A stretch of 64,000 bases of DNA, from the NCBI GenBank assembly GCA_026419785.1, contig JAODTK010004987.1, positions 124,001 through 188,000 on the forward strand. Direction: 5' to 3'. This document shows positions 57,661 through 64,000 of this stretch, piece after piece. Position numbers and translations under genes: made by a program. The notes under the pieces were generated by a model. The model was given only the letters and a program-made list of their open reading frames with translations, ran no database searches and was not told where the DNA came from. Source of the DNA: Sclerodactyla briareus. Lineage: Eukaryota > Echinodermata > Holothuroidea > Dendrochirotida > Sclerodactylidae. Numbering within the stretch: position 1 is the stretch's first letter; each line of letters starts with the position of its first letter.

Positions 57661-59330
57661 GATACTTCTTGTCTAGTCCCTTAATTTGAAACCATTCAGC
57701 CATTCAACCCTTTTCCTCCTCAATACTAGACTATATTGGAAAAAGGTGTGTTTCTCAAATTGAAAAAAATTGGCTCAAATTCTTTTTTTTTGTTGAAGAA
57801 AAAAAGTCATCTCCACCATTAAGTGTGATTTGTAACTATTCATGCGTGTGTGACATTATATTTGCATGTTTTATCATTATACGAAAAGAGATATTTGAGA
57901 AACACCTCTTCAGTGCATCCCATTACTGGACCACTGGGGGGGACTCATGTTTACCCCACCATAATGTTTACCATAGGCAACTGTACGATGGTCTATGACA
58001 ACCACCATAGTAACATTAGGACGCAACTGACATAATATCTCATTCATCCATCATGCCGATGATGACATCATACAAACGTCTCCACTTGGCATGCGTACTC
58101 ACAATCTTTTTAGAGTCAATCTAAATACGTTTGGATCGTCCAATGGTCTATGGCAGACAAAACACGGCTAGTGGAGCCTATAACGTTGAATTTCAACAAT
58201 CGGTGTTTTATTTTTTTTTTCAAGAATTGCTGAAAGAGAGTATGGGAACATTTCTGTCGAAACTTGCATGCAGTTTTAGTTAATGTCACTCCACACGGTT
58301 GGAGTGCGAATCGCGTGTCCTACTTGATGTAATTTCACATATATTCATTGGGTCAATATAATAATGCCATTGATGACGGCTTCCTACTGAATTACCAATT
58401 ATGTCTGTCCTGTCACTACAGTTTTAAGCGCGGAGATGTGTAGACTCTCGGTTCATATATTGACTAATATACAATATACATCCTGTTCGTGTCATGGTTT
58501 CTCCTGTTTCTGAGTCATAAATACCAACGGTACTTTCTGCATTTTCGCTGTATGTTGAGGTATTATAGAAACGAGCGATAGCCGCCTCGGTTCCGTGAGA
58601 CTAGTTCCTATTGATAAATTAAATAACGCAATGTTTGCGTCGTCATGATAGACATTGTGTTCATGGGTGTTCAGAAGATTGGGTCAACGATAAGGTTTGT
58701 TCATCCCACTTTGATCATTTATAATAAATTCAGTTGGATACAATGTTAAGAATAGGCAAATCAGGGCATACACAGTAACACTAAAATGTGAGGGCAAGAA
58801 ACCAGTCGCCGTTTAAGTACATGTTCAGTGATAAGGACGTGTCCTGTTCGTATCAACTGCTAAAATTAGTTTCCGTATATTTGCCATTCTATTCTTGGAC
58901 ATCAATTAGTCCGCGTTAATTATTAAAGGTGCACACCTATTGAATTCATGTGTTTTAATTACGCGGGAAGCGTCCTTAGCGAAATATAATGATAATTACG
59001 AACCTGGGACCAAGGCATGCTAAAGTAAGCTTTACAATATACCGGGATAAATTTTTTAGTGAATTGTCACAAAGTTCACCCGTACTACAGGTACGAAAAA
59101 GTAGTAACAGCGCCTTGAAATTTATGAAACAGTTATACCACACTTCGTAAACTCGGAGTATAGTGGCAATCAGAACAGTTGTACTCGAATATCTCCTAGG
59201 TCCACATTTAGCACCTGTGTTGAGAGGAGCCAGCCATAGAATTTTGTTTTCTTTTTCCAAGTTGTCCACGCACGTCGCGAGACTGGGTTCATCCTTATCT
59301 ATATTCTTCGGCATACCCCACATACCTATT
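57660..59330. other. No recognised feature
   Basis: No domain or repeat was recognised apart from short T tracts (57,783 and 58,211). Confidence 0.4.
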
Positions 59331-59333
59331 TAT

Positions 59334-59560
59334 CCGCGCGGTTAGCAATTGGTTAGAGAATCGGTTATCCACCATGGAGATCGGGGTTCGGAAATCCCGG
59401 TCGGGACTTATATCAGAAGAGACTTTGGAAAAACAGTACCTGCTGCCTCCTCGCTCGTCGCTCAGCACAAGGAATGGAAAGGAGACAAACGAGGATAGGC
59501 AAAATTTGTAGGTTGCTGTTGCGTGTGATCACCCCCAATCAAGGACGTACCAACAAAGAT
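59334..59560 (+). mobile_element. tRNA-derived SINE, different family
   Basis: The head 59,334-59,408 reads as a decayed tRNA. TTAGCAATTGGTTAGAG is the D-arm/A box, CCACCATGG lies in the anticodon region, and GATCGGGGTTCGGAAATCCC is a T-arm/B box with two extra bases. CGGGACTTATATCAGAAGAG and ACCTGCTGCCTCC follow as the body. The body differs from the SINE at 30.0 and 39.6 kb. The inserted T-arm bases and missing acceptor pairing argue against a working tRNA gene. Confidence 0.6.
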
Positions 59561-60570
59561 GCTGGCCTTTTCGGTGTACTAGTGGGTTCGTGCTGACAAG
59601 AACGTGCAGTTGCAGTAGTATCCAGGGATGGACCCTGTCAGAGTCTGGGATAGGTCGTAAACCTCGTTCCCCGAGTGGTAAATCATAAGGAGCCACTCAT
59701 CTACATGATGCCCGTTACGCAGGGTTGCGTGGGCCCCCTCTAAGCAAATCACGAAGTCATTTTTATAGACAAAGTAACGGTTACGCACACACAAGGCACA
59801 CACCACAAACGTCGCAAGCCCTGCTCGACTCAATTTGCCATGGGATCCAAAACTCTTTCTGACTCAGGACCAAGAGGTCTAGTACGTAGGTGTGATACAT
59901 AGGAACAGAGGAATGATGAACCCTAATTTTTCTGTTTCAGGCATGGGATATCAAGTAAGTCAAGGTCGGGTAGGGCCAAATTCTTCAGCACTGCATTGAA
60001 TAAACAACAAAGCAGAGAGTTTTAAATTAGTAGCAGAAGTTGAGATAATAAAATAGGGAGAGCCCTATTGTTTTGGCGTTTATTAGAAAAAATTTATTCA
60101 AGGTAGGTATGTGTACCTCTAATTCTTATTATGCACCTCCCACCCCTGCATGGCCTTTCACCCCCTCCTCCTCATCCCAAGCATTACAATTCATCGTCTT
60201 TGTAAGGCGAGTACATGGGGTGAGTTGGGAGAACTTCATTATTGTCAAAAAACATTAAGGTAAGTATCTCAGACAAGGGTCAATCACGGAATGAATACGG
60301 CAAGGAAAGCACTACGCAAAAGTGCGTTGCTTGTTATAGTTTACTCGTCGGGCACGAAGACAACGCCCGGTCCCAAGGCTGCAAACCTTGTTCCCACGTC
60401 GTTATCACAGTTGCACGCGAAACTTTACCCGGGACGTGGAACAAGACATTGCGTCCCGGGAGGCGGGACTGCGATATGAAGGAGGAGGTGATACTTACAC
60501 GAGGAAGAAAACATTTTCGCCCTAATAATCGCCTCTTCTCTGTAATCCCCCCCACCCACCCAAACTTGCA
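59560..60570. other. No recognised gene
   Basis: An 84-codon minus frame at 59,579-59,833 and part of a 182-codon plus frame (60,242-60,790) lie here. Neither matches a known family, and the latter runs into a repeat. Confidence 0.35.
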
Positions 60571-61453
60571 TGGGCGTTCAAAGGTGGGGGACGGGGGGGG
60601 GGGAATATATCGTTTTTCCCCCCCACTTTTCAGGACCGTAATAAAAAATGTAGGCACATTGCACGGTTTGTATCACTGTAAACGGATTCAATTTTTGTCT
60701 AAAACAAAAATTAATAGCGTTGGAAATTGTCTAAGTCCACTAATTCAGGTGCGGATCCAGTGTGAAATGAAGAGATTCGGACCCGACTAGGGCCGAAGTG
60801 CGAAGTGGAATAATGTAATGGCTTGAATTTCATTTCGTGAACCGATCAATTCAGAAGCCGTAGGGGAGATGCCCCCCCCCCCCCCAATTTTTTGAGGATT
60901 GAAAAAGTCGGGCGAAAATCCGTGGAAATTTGGGAAAAAAGAAAAAATGCAAAAGTGAAAAATGCCTGTGAATTTTTTGCAGGAACTTTTTCGATACAAA
61001 TTGCCCGGGAAACATTGCAATTTTTTTTCTCTCGGTAGTTTCCGTAGTTTCCAATGACTACTTGTAAAATCGGGTGTAAAATTTTCTGCTCCAAAAATGG
61101 AGTGGTCCCGTACGGCTATGGCGTTGCAATCGATCCACAACCAGAGACCGTGTCGTTTAGACCCCTGGATCCCACGCATTACAACAGCCAGAATGGAAAA
61201 GGTTAATAACAAAAATCATGTGTTGATACTCGGTAAATCATCTAGTATGCACAATGACAATTTTTCTGTCTGTCTTTTCACTCAATTCAACCCACATGTA
61301 GAGTGCTATTGAGCCTGGCAGATGCCGTTTCCGTCGATCTGGTTGGTATGAAAATCTGCAATTTTCTATTATACGCTCGCCCAAACGAGTGGCGCTGCGT
61401 AGTGGCCATTTGCATACGATGTGTCCCCCCACTTTTCGAACGCTCCGACGCCT
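60571..61453 (+). mobile_element. Composite TIR element, GGGCGTC family, copy 2
   Basis: It starts CATGGGCGTTCAAAGG and ends CGCTCCGACGCC. The words ACCGTAATAAAA, GATTCAATTTTTGTCTAA, AAGTCCACTAA, GCCCGGGAAACAT, AAAGTCGGGCGAAAAT, TATGCACAAT, GAGCCTGGCA and TTCCGTCGATCTGG follow copy 1 (12,732-14,042) in the same order. The 400-bp stretch at 13,460-13,870 of copy 1 is absent. Confidence 0.7.
60746..61178 (+). mobile_element. hAT-like MITE nested in the composite element, copy 2
   Basis: The ends CAGGTGCGGATCCAG and CCCCTGGATCCCACGC are inverted relative to each other. A C run, then CAATTTTTTGAGGATTG, lies inside. The counterpart is 12,914-13,376. Confidence 0.5.
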
Positions 61454-61459
61454 GAACAC

Positions 61460-62050
61460 TTGAAAGTTCGGGAATATGATGGTTTGGGGGCTGTGTTCCG
61501 ACGCCCGCGATTATTCGCGGAAACGTCCAGGCGTTAAGCGCCAATAACCCTTTAACGTATGTCCGATTGAATGAAACTGGTTCACATGTCCGCCTCAGTG
61601 ATGAAATATCGGATGAGCTCGCGAAAGTGGGCATCACTGAATGTTTGCTGCCCTCTATTTGCCAGGTTGTTACACGAAAACACTGAGTTTATCCGATTTA
61701 AACGAAACTTGGTGGGTGGGGATAAACATGGTCCGGAACAATCAATGTAACAGGATGGTTCGAATGCGTGGGTAACATGTCTGAACTTTGACCGTATTCA
61801 AGCAATAACTTGGAGATGTGGACTATAGTTGGTCTTAAAACAACAGGTGGTTATTTCAAAGTCACTGGAGGGGACATGGACATGAGTTATGGTGCTTCTC
61901 GAACTGAGGTCCACAGAGGTGATTGCTGCGAAGGTATAAACGCGGCGGTTCCCCGCCGTGTATCGGTCAGTGGGAAACATGAATCATGATCATGCTCGGT
62001 TTCTCTGCTCCCGCATATGTGGAAACATTGCCGTTCAAGTTTCCCCTAGG
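61460..62050 (+). repeat. Dispersed repeat R34, copy 2
   Basis: Agrees in order and strand with 34,193-34,900: GTTCGGGAATATGATGG, AATAACCCTTTAACG, GTGATGAAATATCGGAT, GGTTGTTACACGAAAA, GGTGGGTGGGGATAAACATGG and GAGGTCCACAGAGG. The G+C hairpin GCGGCGG-TTCC-CCGCCGT lies near 61,941. It starts right after composite element copy 2. Confidence 0.7.
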
Positions 62051-62297
62051 TATGTGCTCCCTGGCGTTTTGTTTGTGAAACTGATTTTAACACTAACGGA
62101 CATATCGTTATGAACATGCAAAATTGGAGCATTAAACTGAATGAAAACCTGTTCTTACTGACCGAGATAAGAGGGCAGTATTGCCAGAATTCAAAAAAAT
62201 GACACTGAGGTATTGCATTCCGCCCTGTGACTCCACGGTGCCCTGGTTTCCCCTAATTAAAGTTTTATGTTACTTAAATATATCTATGGCTGTTTGT

Positions 62298-62332
<35 letters not shown>

Positions 62333-62440
62333 TATTATATATATATATCTATATATATATATATATACTAATAGATCTATATTTATATATCTATATATAT
62401 ATATATATATAATATATATATAATATATATATAATATATA
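62298..62440. repeat. (TA)n microsatellite
   Basis: About 140 bp of nearly pure TA/ATAT with a few C and AA interruptions. It is self-complementary, so likely to be unstable in copying and in assembly. Confidence 0.95.
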
Positions 62441-63540
62441 GGCATCACTGTTGGGACATTTCTTTTTGTAAGGGCATATACAAAAATACAAAAGAAAAGA
62501 ACACGATGATGATCGTTTGTAGGGAAGGTGGCGCTCTGTGTCGGCTGCAAGCAGGGGTAAGTGCTAATATTTCTCCTAGTTATTCTTGGGAGTCCTTTTA
62601 CCTTTTAGGTGAAGTATAGGGAACCACTGAGCTGCCGCAGTTCCGCCTTCTTCTTTCTATGGTGTTTGATCTCGACAAAATGTTACTGGTTACCGCAAAA
62701 TTAATCGATTGTATGTAACTATATATTATGTGTGTGCGACATCCATTAGAAGTGGTAAGGGGAGGGGGGGGGGGGTAATTTGTTATAGGCTAGAGTTATT
62801 ATATTGATTAGTACCGGGGTGTTAGGTATCCGACCGGGGACTACGTGACTACGCAAAACTGAGTATACCAAGTATTGTCTATATCACATCGCTCCCTGTA
62901 TGCACATATTGCCCGAAACGGATTTTTTCCCAGGTGGAGGGTCCACATGCGTGGAGCTGGGGTTTAGGAATGTCCCTGGTCTGTGTAGAGTGACTAATGG
63001 AGACTTTATATATCAACAGCAGCATGTTACAAACATGAACGATATATCTACATTCCTGTCCAAGCTAACGTTTTGTATTAAGTCCTGATAATGTCACGGC
63101 ATGTGCCCAGGAAGTGGATCGTGTCTGTAGGCCGCTGTTGTTCTCAATTATACACTCTTCCGCGGTTTTTCGGCTCGTGCCGAACAGAGACACTGCACAT
63201 TTCTCTACCTGTCGGGAGTCTCGGCTGTATACTTCCTAGATACCCTTGCAGTACCATCCCTCTACTGTTTGGGTCTATGCTTGGACGTATGCTGAAATAA
63301 TTTTCGCACGTTTATCTGGATTGTACATTCTTCGAGTACCAGGAATAAGTACAAAGTGCGGATTACTCATCGGTAGAGCTCCAGACTACAAAACATTGAT
63401 CGCGAGATTTCGGTGGCCAAGTCTGTCTCCTGAAACTGTCCCACTGAAATGTCCAACGCCCTCAGAATTTTAAACAGTAACATTTGGTGAACAGAAGTTA
63501 GTGCCCAAACAGTCATTCTTCCATGGTTGTCACATTACTT
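62440..63540. other. No recognised gene
   Basis: Frames of up to 75 codons (62,900-63,473) match nothing I know. A G run lies at 62,765-62,775. Confidence 0.35.
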
Positions 63541-64000
63541 GGACACAATAATCATTGACCCCTGGGACACTTTGACCTCTTGTGAAGTCAGGTCAAGGTC
63601 ATTAAGGGAGTCAATAAGCCATTTTGTAAATTGGTCTTTTCACCTCCACCCCAGTTGATCAAGTCTTGGGGATTTTCTATGGTCACAATGTCTATTGACT
63701 GCCAGGACATCCTGACCATACTAACGCGAAACGGTCGTTGAAGGGGCACCGTCACCACTGGGGAAATTGGCGTTTTGGCCCCCGATTGGTCATTCGTTTA
63801 TGGATGTTGGCCAAACGTAGGTATTACGTTCATTTTACTGATTATGCAAATCCTTGACTTTGATAAATCCAGAGTCGAAGGTCATTGAGGGGCACAATGG
63901 CTATTGTGTCAAATTGCTTTTTTCACCATCACAATTTGATCTTTTCTTAGCTAAAACCAGCCCCAACAGGTCATTCTGTGCTGGATGAACTACCAAACTT
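63540..64000. repeat. Divergent tandem repeat with TCAAGGTCA words, cut by window end
   Basis: Two blocks about 285 bp apart (63,589 and 63,873) share AAGGTCATT-AGGG, CA-T-GC-ATT-TGT-AAATTG, CTTTTCACC and AATTTGATC-like words. The left block contains AGGTCAAGGTCATT. It resembles the T1/T2 class in style and continues past the window. Confidence 0.5.

Noticed and set aside
59334..59408. Functional tRNA gene
   Set aside because: D-arm and T-arm are recognisable, but the T loop has two extra bases and the acceptor arms do not pair. A SINE head is a better reading.
60242..60790. 182-codon plus-strand open frame
   Set aside because: No domain, and its C-terminal third is translated TIR element with a G run. 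Copy 1 of that element does not keep the frame.
1..64000. A multi-gene defence or metabolic system
   Set aside because: No intact or paired protein genes are present. All recognisable coding remains but one weak candidate belong to retrotransposons.

Overview
The window reads as intergenic or heavily transposon-loaded DNA of an animal, most likely a marine invertebrate. The reasons are the mix of repeat types: CR1/L2-type non-LTR retrotransposon remains, tRNA-derived SINEs, short hAT-like inverted-repeat elements, and divergent tandem repeats that run into CA microsatellites. The sequence alone does not fix the phylum. No intact host protein gene, rRNA or functional tRNA was found. One short stretch (15,975-16,437, minus) may be a decayed exon of an FG-GAP/VCBS-repeat protein.

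Layout. 1-2,480 has no recognised gene. 2,480-5,815 is a decayed CR1-like element on the plus strand, with an esterase-type ORF1, an endonuclease and a reverse transcriptase. 6,050-7,360 is a divergent tandem repeat ending in a CA tract. 7,515-8,460 (minus) is an L2-like RT end. 11.9-20.1 kb holds an inverted pair of 22-bp minisatellites, copy 1 of a composite inverted-repeat element (12,732-14,042), C/G tracts, an RT piece (17.5-17.8 kb, minus) and a foldback minisatellite. 23.8-24.3 kb is an RT C-terminal end. 25,480-26,070 is a hAT-like MITE.

26,640-34,140 is a second CR1-like element broken by three nested insertions: a TIR element (27,837-29,392), a reversed tRNA-SINE (about 29,990-30,474) and a 2.4-kb TIR element carrying a seven-unit tandem array (31,148-33,518). 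The 2.4-kb element has a second copy at 47,033-49,465, and the SINE has a second copy at 39,629-40,090. 34.2-47 kb holds further dispersed repeats, a 360-bp TIR element and an L2-like RT end at 45.2 kb. 49.5-51.4 kb is a tandem repeat, a CA tract and an alternating (ATT)n/115-bp array. 52.5-53.4 kb has a hAT-like element and a 105-bp MITE. 56.3-57.7 kb has a repeat and an RT end. 59.3 kb has a tRNA-like SINE head. 60.6-62.1 kb carries second copies of two repeats seen earlier, followed by a TA microsatellite.

Nothing here forms a working pathway. Every retrotransposon seen is frameshifted, and in the three copies where the catalytic YADD position can be located it is degraded. The value of the window lies in the layered insertions, which give a relative order of transposon activity, and in non-coding elements that recur in it. 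Copies differ by many one-base indels, so either old decay or long-read error is present.
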